Notes: a model not told the origin generated them from the letters alone. A stretch of DNA of 64,000 nt from Gracilimonas sp034520725 (GCA_034520725.1 JAXHNH010000024.1:124001-188000); one strand, 5' to 3'; shown: positions 36,196 through 44,993, counted from the stretch's first letter. Numbers and translations are program-made.

Positions 36196-37084
36196 ATGAA
36201 TTTTACTTTAGAAACTGCTGTAATTGTTGCAATTATTTCTGCCGTAACTTCACTGATAACGGTTTATCTTCAGAAAAGAGGAGAAAAATGGCTTTTCAAC
36301 TTCAAGATCAATGCCCAGCATAAACATGACCAACAGATAAAGATCAAGGAATCTATAGCAAAAAATAAAATTCAATTGATTAATGCTGCAGAAGAATTAA
36401 ATCATACGACTATGGAACCTAATATCAAACTATGAGAAGGAATGGCATAAAGTAAATGGAAGCTATGGAGAGGATAATAAGTATTACTTCAACTCATTCG
36501 TCTATAGATTATACAAACTTTTTATGGTGGGCAAGAAAAGCTGGTCAGATGTAGAGTATTTTGATACAACAATTGCTGAAGATTCTGATCTGTATTATGT
36601 GAAGTATGTTCGGTTTTTTACATTAGTCATGTGTCAAACAACCTTATTTGATCAAATGGATTATAGCACTGAATATGCTGATGATCATTTTTTTAAACAT
36701 ATCCTAGAAGATGAAGTAGCCAGTTTTACAGGTCGGGATAATTCAATTAGTTATTCAGTTTATTTATCTCAATCTAAAAAAAACTCAATCTGACCTAAAA
36801 AGTATTTGTAGGTTTATTGAGTAAACATTAGACCTGATATCGACAATTTAAGATGGATTAGACTTTACGCTTTGCATCTTTCAATCATCAGCTTTTTAAA
36901 CAGGTATGGATATGATTTTCAAAAAACTTCTACTTCACAGGTTAAAGAAGTTCTAGAGGCAATTAAAAAGCATCAGTATGGAGAGAAAGGTTTGGAAAAT
37001 TATAAATTGATGCTAAGTAAAATTAATCTTCAATATGAAGAGGCATCAAGTAAAGTCACAGCCCTGATTCTAGTAGTATGCTAA
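36196..37084 (+). CDS. Cassette 2: membrane-anchored hypothetical protein (several frameshifts)
   Basis: The ATG at 36196, 26 bases into the cassette, starts an N-terminal membrane helix (AVIVAIISAVTSLITVYL) followed by basic and polar sequence. Coding continues in shifted frames: YYFNSFVYRLYKLFMVGKKSWSD, then SYSVYLSQSKK, TQSDLKSICRFIE and RPDIDNLRWIRLYALHLSIISF. It stops at 37082-37084, inside the attC left core, as is common for cassette genes. The joined length is about 295 residues. No known domain was recognised. Three or more frame changes mean it is either misread or decaying. The cassette runs 36171-37161. Confidence 0.55.
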
Positions 37085-37167
37085 CAAGCGTTTCAAACGG
37101 ACTCGTTTAGGATTCTGGACTTAATTTTAACATATAGCCTCGCCGCTTAAACGTCAGGTCGTTAGCT
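37079..37167 (+). other. attC2
   Basis: Left core TGCTAAC (37079-37085), inner AAGCGTTTCAAACGG, inner GCTTAAACGTCAGGTC and right core GTTAGCT (37161-37167). At 89 bp it is the shortest site of the array. TATGCTAAC at its left is the exact complement of GTTAGCATA at the start of cassette 2, which fixes the cassette ends. Confidence 0.88.
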
Positions 37168-37200
37168 GTCTTGAAAATCTCTTAATTTAGATATTTAATT

Positions 37201-37740
37201 ATGTCTGTTTTTTCTGAACATGAACTTCGAACTATTCCTCAACCTGAGAATAGTAGTGTTAAAGAAGTTTTCTCTTTTTTCGGATTATGTATGTATAACG
37301 CTCAAGTTCTGGAAAGAGGAATCATTGATTTGACAGTTGGCCTTAGAGTTAAAAACTTAACCAAAATTACTTCTGAAGAAATAGACCATTTATTTGATAA
37401 ATCAGGCTCAAAAACCTTGGGACAGCTTATTTTTGATCTTCGAAAAAAAACACAAAGTTTCTAAAGATTTTGAAGACTCACTTATGAAAGCAAAAGATCA
37501 TAGAAATTACATTGCTCATAGATTCTTTTATCATCATTCATCAAATTTTCTGTCCCGACACGGGTCGTTCTAAAATGATACAAGAACTCAGAAAAATCTC
37601 TGGCTCCTTCCATACTCTCTGATAGAAGTATTGAAAAAATCACCGCACAAGCTTTGGGAAAAATTGGGTATCACTAAGGAAATGAGTTGACACTGAATTA
37701 GAAAAAATGAAATCTGAAAGTGATGAAAAGAGTATTTCGG
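37201..37740 (+). CDS. Cassette 3: HEPN-like hypothetical protein (several frameshifts)
   Basis: The ATG at 37201 starts MSVFSEHELRTIPQPENSS, then VFSFFGLCMYNAQVLERGIIDLTV, an all-helical part. The frame breaks near 37447 and continues KDFEDSLMKAKDHRNYIAHRFFYHHSSNFLS. The RNYIAH segment fits the R-x4-H motif of HEPN-like helical proteins, which in many families are RNases linked to defence or toxin systems. Further shifts near 37556, 37615 and 37690 lead to DRSIEKITAQAL and TELEKMKSESDEKSIS. The true 3' end is therefore uncertain and may lie in the attC. The HEPN link is an inference from one motif and the helical pattern. The cassette runs 37162-37857. Confidence 0.5.
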
Positions 37741-37741
37741 C

Positions 37742-37863
37742 AGCTAACAAGCGCATCAACGAGGACCCGGACAGAGCTTTTGTGTCCAGGATTGCTTGTT
37801 TTAAAATTATCAACTTTAATTAACTAACAATTCCCGCGCCCGTTATGCGCAGGGTCGTTAGGT
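37742..37863 (+). other. attC3
   Basis: Left core AGCTAAC (37742-37748) with inner AAGCGCATCAACG, and right half CCCGTTATGCGCAGGGTC followed by GTTAGGT (37857-37863). GCGCAT pairs with ATGCGC. CAGCTAAC is the exact complement of GTTAGCTG at the start of cassette 3. The central part differs from the other sites. Confidence 0.88.
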
Positions 37864-37868
37864 ACACT

Positions 37869-38976
37869 ATGAAAACAAATAAGTTCAAGAGAAGTATTCA
37901 AGTATTTTTGATCGCTATTACACCACTTATCTTAGCTGGATGTCTTAATGGTTATGGTGGGTGTGCACCTGATTCTGAGAGAAAATGAAGCCAGGTTTTA
38001 TGTAATTAATTTAAATGGAGACATATCAGCAGTAGAAAAAAATTGGTCTGGAAATGGACATGGTGCTTCAGTTATATATGGTTTAGATGACACCCAAAAT
38101 TATCTGTATTACACTGATAATTACATTTATTCTCCTGAAGAAATAATTAGACTTAATTATGAAACTGGCAACGAGAGCGCAATTATATTAGATGAAAAAG
38201 GGGAGCGTTTCTCCCTTATCTCCGGATGGCAGTCTCATTTGCCGTATGAAAAAATTCAACCAGATGGGGATGCAGACGTTTCAATTATATCAATATTCGA
38301 CACAACATCAATTCTTGCTCCACGAGATTCTACTATTAAATCCAATCGTTCTCCTAAGTGGATTTCAGACAATGAAATTACATTCAATGCTTTTGGCGAA
38401 AGTGATGGCCTCGGAGTATTCAAGGCAAACATTGTGGATTCCACAATTGAACAATTAACAAAATTAAATGGTAGATGGGGATACGATGTCTCTAAAGATG
38501 GTGAAATAGTTGTTCTTTCAGCCGAAATAGAAGGAGATGACGGATTGAGCGAATCATCCATTTTCTTAAAAAATACCCATGAAAATGATCCTATTTATAT
38601 TGGGCCAGGTACTTATCCTCATTTTAGTTCCAACCAAAGAGAAATTTATTTATGAAAATTCTGATGGTATAATATTGTCTCGACTTTAATGGAAATACTG
38701 AGTTACTATATTCAGATGACTATAATCATTCAATTTATCAGTAGTGCATTGATTTCTCCTGATGGCAGTAGTATAGTAATTGCTAATTATGAAGGTCTTT
38801 TCCTTATAGATATTGAAACAAAAGAAATTACTCAACTGACTGAAAAGAGAGATTTTATATCAGGAAATGGACAATGGGAATCAATCAATTCATCATTTAA
38901 TTCTCCTTGGTTCTCGGCAGATGGGGCAAAAATATATTTTTCAATTACTTTGAATTATTTTGGCGATGGTTGCTAA
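37869..38976 (+). CDS. Cassette 4: beta-propeller lipoprotein (several frameshifts)
   Basis: The ATG at 37869 gives a lipoprotein signal: FKRSIQVFLIAITPLILAGC with the lipobox LAGC. The frame breaks near 37945, and a long section follows with propeller-like repeats: FYVINLNGDISAVEKNW, IIRLNYETGNESAIILD, SPKWISDNEITFNAFGE, VDSTIEQLTKLNGRWGYDVSKDGE. After breaks near 38655, 38690 and 38740 it continues ALISPDGSSIVIANYEGLFLIDIETKEITQLTE and SPWFSADGAKIYFS. This is a TolB/PD40-like propeller of about 365 residues, probably on the cell surface. It stops at 38974-38976, just before the attC. The cassette runs 37858-39098. The ligand is unknown. Confidence 0.6.
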
Positions 38977-38981
38977 CGTGT

Positions 38982-39104
38982 ACCTAACAATGCGTTTTAA
39001 ATCGGACGCGGACGGGGTGCGATCGAACTTGTTTGTAAGGAATTAATTTCGCTACTTCAAAGAAATGTTAATCCCCGCGCCGTTTAAACGCTGGGTCGTT
39101 ATGC
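38982..39104 (+). other. attC4
   Basis: Left core ACCTAAC (38982-38988) and right core GTTATGC (39098-39104), with inner GCGTTTTAAA and GTTTAAACGC as in attC1. GTGTACCTAAC is the exact 11-base complement of GTTAGGTACAC at the start of cassette 4. Confidence 0.92.
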
Positions 39105-39127
39105 CCACTCTTCCACTAAATAAATAA

Positions 39128-39159
39128 TTGTCAGAATTGTCCGTTTTTCAATAGATTGG
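39128..39159 (+). promoter_or_regulatory. Possible promoter of the toxin-antitoxin cassette
   Basis: TTG (39128-39130) and TAGATTGG (39152-39159), 21 bases apart, come close to the TTG / TAnnTTTG promoter pattern of Bacteroidota, and end 23 bases before the antitoxin ATG. TTGTCA at 39128 also resembles a normal -35 box. Toxin-antitoxin cassettes usually carry their own promoter. Confidence 0.35.
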
Positions 39160-39182
39160 AGAAAGAAATAAACCCCAAAGCT

Positions 39183-39413
39183 ATGATTACAGATTATAAA
39201 GAAATTCAGCATTCGGCTCTTGAATTAGACGAAAATCATCGCGCTGAATTAGCAAAGAAGCTTATTGATAGCCTTGACCAGCGAATTGATGATGATATTG
39301 AGCAAGCTTGGATTGATGAAGTCAAACGGAGAAAAGCTGAGATACAATCGGGAAAAGTAACTCCAATTTCCGGTCAAGAAGTACATAAGGCTGCTAGAGA
39401 ACTTCTTAAATAA
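39183..39413 (+). CDS. Cassette 5: antitoxin of a RelE/ParE-type system
   Basis: A 76-residue protein of the addiction-module component type: MITDYKEIQHSALELDENHRAELAKKLIDSLDQ, then IEQAWIDEVKRRKAEIQSGKVTPISGQEV. The ENHRAELAKKLIDSL helix and the closing IEQAWxxEVxRRxxEIxSGK pattern are typical. The antitoxin masks the toxin and normally represses its own operon. ATG 39183 was chosen because it begins the conserved region; an upstream start at 39156 would add nine residues. The TAA overlaps the toxin ATG by one base (TAATG). Confidence 0.85.
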   Translation: MITDYKEIQHSALELDENHRAELAKKLIDSLDQRIDDDIEQAWIDEVKRRKAEIQSGKVTPISGQEVHKAARELLK

Positions 39414-39703
39414 TGACTTTTCAGTATCATCCTGAAGCAGCAAAAGAGTTAACGAGTTCTATTCAATACTACGAAGATAAGTCTGTTGGGCTTGGCGCTG
39501 AATTTCTTGATGAAATAGAAGAAGCCATCGCTCAAGCATTAGCACATCCTCAATCTGGTTCTTTGCTTACCAAACAAGATCGAAGGATTCTACTTGACCG
39601 TTTTCCTTATGAAATTATTTATGACGTTTCTGAAAGTGTAATCACAATTACTGCTGTCAAGCATATGAAACGAAAACCGGGGTATTGGGAGTCAAGAAAA
39701 TAA
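39413..39703 (+). CDS. Cassette 5: RelE/ParE-family toxin
   Basis: A 96-residue toxin of the RelE/ParE fold: FQYHPEAAKELTSSIQYYEDKSVGLGAEFLDEIEEAI, LLTKQDRRILLDRFPYEIIYDV and the C-terminal ITAVKHMKRKPGYWESR. These are the usual helical hairpin, central strands and basic C-terminus. The family either cuts mRNA on ribosomes (RelE) or poisons gyrase (ParE); which one cannot be told here. The gene is translationally coupled to its antitoxin and has no frameshift, unlike its neighbours. In sedentary integrons such pairs are thought to stabilise the array. The cassette runs 39099-39830. Confidence 0.88.
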   Translation: MTFQYHPEAAKELTSSIQYYEDKSVGLGAEFLDEIEEAIAQALAHPQSGSLLTKQDRRILLDRFPYEIIYDVSESVITITAVKHMKRKPGYWESRK

Positions 39704-39709
39704 CCGTGG

Positions 39710-39836
39710 GTATCTCAAAGCGTTTTAAAATCGGCCGGGGTTCGGCGACCTTGTTTCTGTGGAATTAATTTCGCTACTTCAAAGAAATAATAATCCCCGC
39801 GCCGCTTAAACGCTGGGTCGTTAGCTGGCTTTAACA
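39710..39836 (+). other. attC5 (left core altered)
   Basis: Same family as attC1 and attC4: AAGCGTTTTAAAATCGG on the left, GCTTAAACGCTGGGTC and GTTAGCT (39830-39836) on the right. The left core reads GTATCTC where GCATAAC would be expected from the start of cassette 5, so several core bases have changed. The preceding GTGGG still matches. Confidence 0.8.
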
Positions 39837-39852
39837 CCGTTTCATACTATCT

Positions 39853-40429
39853 ATGAGTTTATCTAGAAAATTAATTTTTCATTTTGCTGTTCTTTTTTTC
39901 CTTTCAAATCCAGTTTATTCACAGAATCAATTGGATATACCTGTAGTAATGAAGGGAGCTCGTCCATTTGAATGTTGTACTTTATACAAATTGGACTGCT
40001 TTAAATAACATAGGAGTGTATCAAAATCCGCAAGACACAACGTTACTATTCAGTATATCAAAGGGGAAGAATTTAAAGCGGTAACAGGAAATGTATATAC
40101 AACTGAACTTGGTTTGGTAATCGCAAAAAAGAAATTTCTCATTTCTGATAGTTCGCCAAAATGGGAGGTTCAAAGTAATGATACATTGTACATTCTGGAT
40201 TATGAGGGTGAAGGATATTACAATGTCTTTTTCAAGGGAAACTACGCAAGTGTTTCAGATCATTATTGGTACAACCGTCGAATTGGTGAACCTGATGAAA
40301 CAGAATTAGCCAAACGGGTCAGAAAAGCGGAAGACTGAGTGGTGGGTAAAAACTATAGATTCAGACAGTAATGAAGGCTGGATCAATATGGAACAAGCTC
40401 GAGTTAATGGCAGTGATGCTTGTGGGTAA
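39853..40429 (+). CDS. Cassette 6: secreted SH3-like hypothetical protein (frameshifts)
   Basis: The ATG at 39853 gives a signal peptide (LIFHFAVLFFLSNPVYSQNQ, signal cleavage probably after YSQ). After breaks near 39980 and 40075 the protein continues GVYQNPQDTTLLFSISKG, EEFKAVTGNVYTTELG, then LYILDYEGEGYYNVFFKGNYASVSDHYW; after another near 40337 it ends EWWVKTIDSDSNEGWINMEQARVNGSDACG. The pattern of short strands with GNVYTT and EGWI resembles a bacterial SH3 domain. It is about 192 residues when joined. The function is unknown; a periplasmic or surface place is likely. The cassette runs 39831-40561. Confidence 0.55.
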
Positions 40430-40447
40430 ATATCAGCAAATAAGCCA

Positions 40448-40567
40448 GCTTAACAATACGTTTCAAATCGGACACGGACAGGGGTTCGACGAACTTGTTT
40501 CTGTGGAATTCATTTCGCTGCTTCAACCAAATTATTATCTCCGCACCTCATAGCCAGATCGTTAACC
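40448..40567 (+). other. attC6 (degenerate, end of array)
   Basis: AAGCCAGCTTAAC at the left matches the complement of GTTAGCTGGCTT at the start of cassette 6, apart from one inserted T. The body resembles attC1/4/5 (ATACGTTTCAAATCGGACACGG), but the right arm (CACCTCATAGCCAGATC) no longer pairs well. The right core is GTTAACC (40561-40567). It probably marks the old end of the array. Confidence 0.75.
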
Positions 40568-40574
40568 GTTGTTC

Positions 40575-40790
40575 ACTTCCCGAGAATGCGAAATGCCGTC
40601 AGTACTTTTGTCAGGTTAAAGCTCATCATTTTACTCTCGATCACCTGACCTGAATCGAGACTAGTTCAATTGTTTAGCCTGTTGGATCAACTGATCAAAA
40701 TCAAAATAAACATGGAGGCCTTGTGTTTGCTGCGAAGCCCTAAGCCTCTGGCAGACATACTTTTGATCATATGTCAATATAAACCTGAAT
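40575..40790 (-). pseudogene. Minus-strand gene remnants after the array
   Basis: Two short stretches read like C-terminal protein ends on the minus strand. One ends ESKMMSFNLTKVLTAFRILGK near 40580, resembling the tail of some transposases. The other ends QGLHVYFDFDQLIQQAKQLN near 40667. Neither has a start or a full domain. They are best read as debris. Confidence 0.3.
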
Positions 40791-41034
40791 GGTTAAAAAA
40801 ATACTTTTTGGACCTGTAACATAAAATTATAGCAATAAGTATAATCGCAAAATTGGGGAAAGAACGAGACTTTGGAATAAAAGCTTCTTCCTTTTACCAA
40901 TTGTAACCCAAAAATATCTGGAGTCAGATAACATGGAAAATTCACTACTTTACAATGGGGTTGTTGTGTATAATAATTGCAGGACGCACACCTTCCCAAG
41001 CTGAGAAAACCACTGATTCACCGGCACGATATCT

Positions 41035-41461
41035 TATGCGCGAAGGATCCGGTCAAAGCCGGTCAGTACCTCGTTATTGTCGGCGGCTGCAATGACTGTC
41101 ATACGGATGGATATCTGATGATGGATGGTAACATACCGGAAGAAAACTGGCTGGCCGGTTCTCCGATGGGGCTGGCATGGGTCCCTGGGGAACCACCTAT
41201 GCAACTAATCTGAGGCTACGCGCGCAGGAGTGGTCAGAAGATGCCTGGGTTCAAACATTAAAAACACGAAAAGTCAGACCACCTACGCCCGGGATGGACC
41301 GCCAGCAACGTGAGCGAACAGGATATGAGGGCGATCTACGCATATATTCAGTCACTCGGACCGATGGGCGATCATATGCCGCCGGCTGTAGAAACCCGGT
41401 GTTACAAACCTTCCACGCCATGCTTTTCGATGTTTCCACAGAATTTACCTGTAACCGAAGT
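41035..41461 (+). pseudogene. Cytochrome c remnant
   Basis: A broken reading frame with a c-type heme motif: AKDPVKAGQYLVIVGGCNDCHTDGYLM (CxxCH). It continues in other frames as WGTTYATNLRLRAQEWSEDAWVQTLKTRKVRPP and VSEQDMRAIYAYIQSLGPMGDHMPPA. The usual signal peptide and N-terminus are missing and at least two frame changes occur, so it is taken as a relic of a mono-heme cytochrome. Between 40562 and 41034 nothing else was recognised. Confidence 0.6.
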
Positions 41462-41480
41462 TACTCAGTAAATAAATATT

Positions 41481-41508
41481 AGAAGGCCGCCTTATAAAAG
41501 CGGTCTTC
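41481..41508. terminator. Hairpin between the cytochrome remnant and ppc
   Basis: AGAAGGCCGC (41481-41490) pairs with GCGGTCTTC (41500-41508) with one G-T pair and a nine-base A+T-rich loop. The T-run on either side is weak. Confidence 0.5.
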
Positions 41509-41617
41509 TGCTGCTGTTACAATTAAAGGCGGAATCATCATAACATAATCTAACCGTGGAACATCTTCCTGAATTGCATCATCCGGTTTGCGCCTGTTTT
41601 CGGGCCTTCAATCCCTA

Positions 41618-44374
41618 TCAGCCCGTAGTACCCAAACCGCTTGCAATGGCATTTAAAACCAACAGCATTTCAGGTAACTGATCGGCTGCTTCCTTGTCCT
41701 TGCCTTTATTTTTGAGTTCTCTCCATGTTTTAAGCTGTTCGATCTGTAGCTGATGCAGTGGCTTTAATAGCTCTGACCGGAATTCGATCATGCGATACAT
41801 ACGGGGACGTCTTTCCCTTAGTTTATGTCCATATAAAAGCTCCAGCATTTCTCGAGTTCGGTTGAATTCAGCTTCAATCGTCTTGAGATATTCTTCTGCA
41901 AGGGCTTCATCTTCCACCAAAGTTGCATAGTTTTTCATGATATCTGTGTCGGTGAGGGCAATAGCTGATGATGCATTGGTAATGATATACCGGAAAGGCA
42001 TAAAGTTTACGGCATCTTTGCTGAGTACTGAAAAGGCCTCGGGATCTTCTTTCTGTAGTCTCTCCAGAGCGGAACCTACTCCATACCATCCTGTGAGTAA
42101 AAACCGGGCCTGACTCCAGCTAAACACCCATGGGATCGCCCTGAGGTCACCGAATGAACGTTTACCCGTTCGGCGTGCAGGCCTGGACCCAATACTGCTT
42201 GATTCTATGACATCAATTGGCGTTGCCTGGGAAAAGAACTTTACGAAGTCATCTGTTTGCACCAGGCCCTGATAGCTTTCCAGGCTATAATCGTACAATT
42301 TGTTTACAATAGGCTGAAGTTTTTTCTGCAGATCCTCTTCTTCCTTATCATCACTTAATGTATGTGATGCCGTTCCGGCCTGAAGCAATTCCAGGTTATA
42401 CAATGCAGTGATCGTGTTTGCATATTTCTGTGAGATCATTTCACCCTGCTCAGTCAGTCGCATATCTCCCTGAACGGTGTCGGAGGGGAGTCCGGCAATA
42501 AACCGGTGTGTAGGACCTGCGCCACGACTTATGGTTCCGCCCCGCCCATGGAAATATCGTATTCGAACGTCATGTTTATTTCCAACATCGGTAAGCTTAA
42601 GCTGAGCCTGATTTAAACTCCACAAACTGGCAAAAATGCCCCCATCTTTGTTACTGTCACTGTAACCGACCATCACTTGTTGAAACCTATCGGTTTCATC
42701 CCGCTGCTGCCGGTACGTGATGCTGCGCTGTGTAACCGGATGTTTTAAAAACTCATCCAGTATTTTGGGTCCTTGTTCAAGATCTTCGATGGTTTCCAGC
42801 AAAGGCACAACCGGAACCTTGGAAGCCATACCGTCTTCAGTGAGTTTCATGAGACCGGCTTCACGACAGAGGGCATATACAACCAACAGGTCAGACAAAC
42901 TTCTCGTCATACTCACGATAAATGAACCTATTCCATTAGTGCCATACCGGTTGATATGCTTATTCACCACGTGATAACAAGCAAGAACGGCATCGGCTTC
43001 GGTACCAAGTCCCTGACGGTGGCGTACGAACGGGCGTGAACTCTTAAGTTCTGCATTTAAAAATTCAACGCGTTTTTCTTCAGACCAATTTTCAAAATTT
43101 TCGCCATCTTCAATACCGGAAGCTTGCAACAGCTGAGCCATAGCCTGATCATGAAAATTACTGTTTTGCCGGATATCAACTGCGGCAAGATGAAATCCGA
43201 AAGTTGCGGCTTTACGGGCAACGGGCTCCACATCACTTTTAATGATACGGTCGGCGTTAATTTCGTGCAGCGATCTAATGAGGATATCCAGATCGGCAAG
43301 TACTTCTTTTTCATTTGTATAGTATCGTTCGGAATCAGGTTTCTCAACAGGCTCACCATCTTCCTGAAGAGGGAGCAGTACCTGCATCAAATTTAAAAAC
43401 TGCCTCCATGGCTCATCGATATTTCTTTCAAGAGCATACCGGGCAGGTGTTCCGGCTCGTGCTTTCATTTCAGAAATACGATCTGTCAGTAGTTCAGGTG
43501 CGTGAACTTCAAAAGATGATATACTTAGTTTTTGAGCCAGCTTTGCAAGATCCCCTTTAAGTAAATGCAGTGCCTGTTTCCTCAGATCAAATAGTGTTTC
43601 ACGGGTCACCTGATCTGTTACAAAAGGGTGGCCGTCGCGGTCGCCACCTACCCAGTTACCGAAGCTTACTTTAGGAAACTTTCGGTAATCATCCAGTAGA
43701 TGAGGATCAAATCCAGCATTTTCCCAAGCTTCCCTCAGGCGCTGGTCGAGCATAGGCAGCACTTTTGGAAATACATTAGTGAGATAGTGCATGATGTTGC
43801 TGAGTTCATCCTGAATGGAAGGCTTATGAAGGAAAACCTGACCGGTATTCCAAAGTCGCTGCATGGTCGTCATTATTTCGTCGCGGATCTGATCTTTCTC
43901 ATTTTCCGTCCACATCTGATTCTCACGCTTCACCATTAGCAAGTAAACAGACCGAAGCTGATCGATGACCGTCGAACGTTTTGATTCAGTAGGGTGAGCC
44001 GTCATTACCGGCTCAATTTTAATATTGGGAAGCTTATTCAGAATATCATTTTCAGGAATCCTTTGATCATTTAAATCTTGCAGCGTTTTTCCCCAAAGGC
44101 CGGAAATGCGTGAAAGTCCGTGTTCATCTTCCAGCTTTCTGCGCAGCTGAACCGCTGCGTTTTCCTCTACAATGGTGATAAACTGAAAGTACAATGAAAA
44201 TGCTTTGCTGATCTTTTCAGAATCTGCTTTTGAATGATGGCCTTTTTCTATGGCATTAGCTATCTGATCTTCCCCTATACCACGCAGCATTTCGACATAA
44301 CAATTGTGTAGAAATGTGAGATCATTCTGAATTTTTTCGAGTTCGATGCCGTCGTCAGTTGTACTAAAGTACAT
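41618..44374 (-). CDS. ppc: Phosphoenolpyruvate carboxylase
   Basis: Carboxylates phosphoenolpyruvate to oxaloacetate, refilling the citric acid cycle. The 918-residue protein has all core motifs: VMTAHPTESKRSTV with the catalytic His, FGNWVGGDRDGHPFV, VGYSDSNKDGGIFAS, IRYFHGRGGTISRGAGPTHRF with the second catalytic His, and ARRTGKRSFGDLRAIPWVFSWSQ. The C-terminus ends GLGTTG instead of the usual QNTG, with the terminal TG kept. It is a single gene. With maeB at the start of the window, it sets carbon flow between C3 and C4 acids. Confidence 0.97.
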   Translation of the reverse strand: MYFSTTDDGIELEKIQNDLTFLHNCYVEMLRGIGEDQIANAIEKGHHSKADSEKISKAFSLYFQFITIVEENAAVQLRRKLEDEHGLSRISGLWGKTLQDLNDQRIPENDILNKLPNIKIEPVMTAHPTESKRSTVIDQLRSVYLLMVKRENQMWTENEKDQIRDEIMTTMQRLWNTGQVFLHKPSIQDELSNIMHYLTNVFPKVLPMLDQRLREAWENAGFDPHLLDDYRKFPKVSFGNWVGGDRDGHPFVTDQVTRETLFDLRKQALHLLKGDLAKLAQKLSISSFEVHAPELLTDRISEMKARAGTPARYALERNIDEPWRQFLNLMQVLLPLQEDGEPVEKPDSERYYTNEKEVLADLDILIRSLHEINADRIIKSDVEPVARKAATFGFHLAAVDIRQNSNFHDQAMAQLLQASGIEDGENFENWSEEKRVEFLNAELKSSRPFVRHRQGLGTEADAVLACYHVVNKHINRYGTNGIGSFIVSMTRSLSDLLVVYALCREAGLMKLTEDGMASKVPVVPLLETIEDLEQGPKILDEFLKHPVTQRSITYRQQRDETDRFQQVMVGYSDSNKDGGIFASLWSLNQAQLKLTDVGNKHDVRIRYFHGRGGTISRGAGPTHRFIAGLPSDTVQGDMRLTEQGEMISQKYANTITALYNLELLQAGTASHTLSDDKEEEDLQKKLQPIVNKLYDYSLESYQGLVQTDDFVKFFSQATPIDVIESSSIGSRPARRTGKRSFGDLRAIPWVFSWSQARFLLTGWYGVGSALERLQKEDPEAFSVLSKDAVNFMPFRYIITNASSAIALTDTDIMKNYATLVEDEALAEEYLKTIEAEFNRTREMLELLYGHKLRERRPRMYRMIEFRSELLKPLHQLQIEQLKTWRELKNKGKDKEAADQLPEMLLVLNAIASGLGTTG

Positions 44375-44588
44375 GGTAAGTGAGATTAATTGTGAGTGAG
44401 TGAGTTGAGAAATGTAACTTTATTAGAAATATAACTTTCAAAGTACCTGTCTAACGTTTTACCAGTGCCCAAAAATTCATTTGAACTAATTTTTCATTGA
44501 GGTAAGTTATCGCAGATAGTTAAATTATTTATGAATTTTGCAATAATTTTGCAGTCATTTATCTAGCCTTGAATTAAAAGTAAACACC

Positions 44589-44993
44589 ATGATCATACGT
44601 TTGGCTCATATTTGTATACACACCCAAGACCTCAATGAAACCGAAAGATTCTTTTGTGATGTACTCGGTCTGGACAAAGGGTTCGAGTTCGTTAAAGATG
44701 GAGCCTTATTTGGTTTCTATATTAAAGCGGGCGCAGATTCCTTTATTGAAGTATTCAAAGGGGATTCAAGAAAAGTAGGAAACATCGATCATATCGCTCT
44801 TGAAACTGATGATATAGATCGGGTTATATCGAAATTGCGGGAGAATGGTTTTGATGCGACTGATAAAGAACTGGGTGGTGATAAAACCTGGCAGTCATGG
44901 ACCAAAGATCCCAATGGGGTAAGAATTGAGTTCCATCAATACACCAATGAAAGTCTGCAATTCAGAGGTGGGGTTTGTCAGGTTGACTGGTAA
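44589..44993 (+). CDS. VOC superfamily protein (glyoxalase I-like)
   Basis: A 134-residue protein with two beta-alpha-beta-beta-beta modules. The first starts IRLAHICIHTQDLNETERFFCDVLGL (metal-ligand His), the second IDHIALETDDIDRVISKLRENG (His); Glu residues in DSFIEVFKG and GVRIEFHQY complete a likely metal site. This matches lactoylglutathione lyase or methylmalonyl-CoA epimerase-like members. The substrate cannot be told. The gene stands alone. Upstream lies a direct repeat ATTTTGCA (44534-44553). Confidence 0.82.
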   Translation: MIIRLAHICIHTQDLNETERFFCDVLGLDKGFEFVKDGALFGFYIKAGADSFIEVFKGDSRKVGNIDHIALETDDIDRVISKLRENGFDATDKELGGDKTWQSWTKDPNGVRIEFHQYTNESLQFRGGVCQVDW

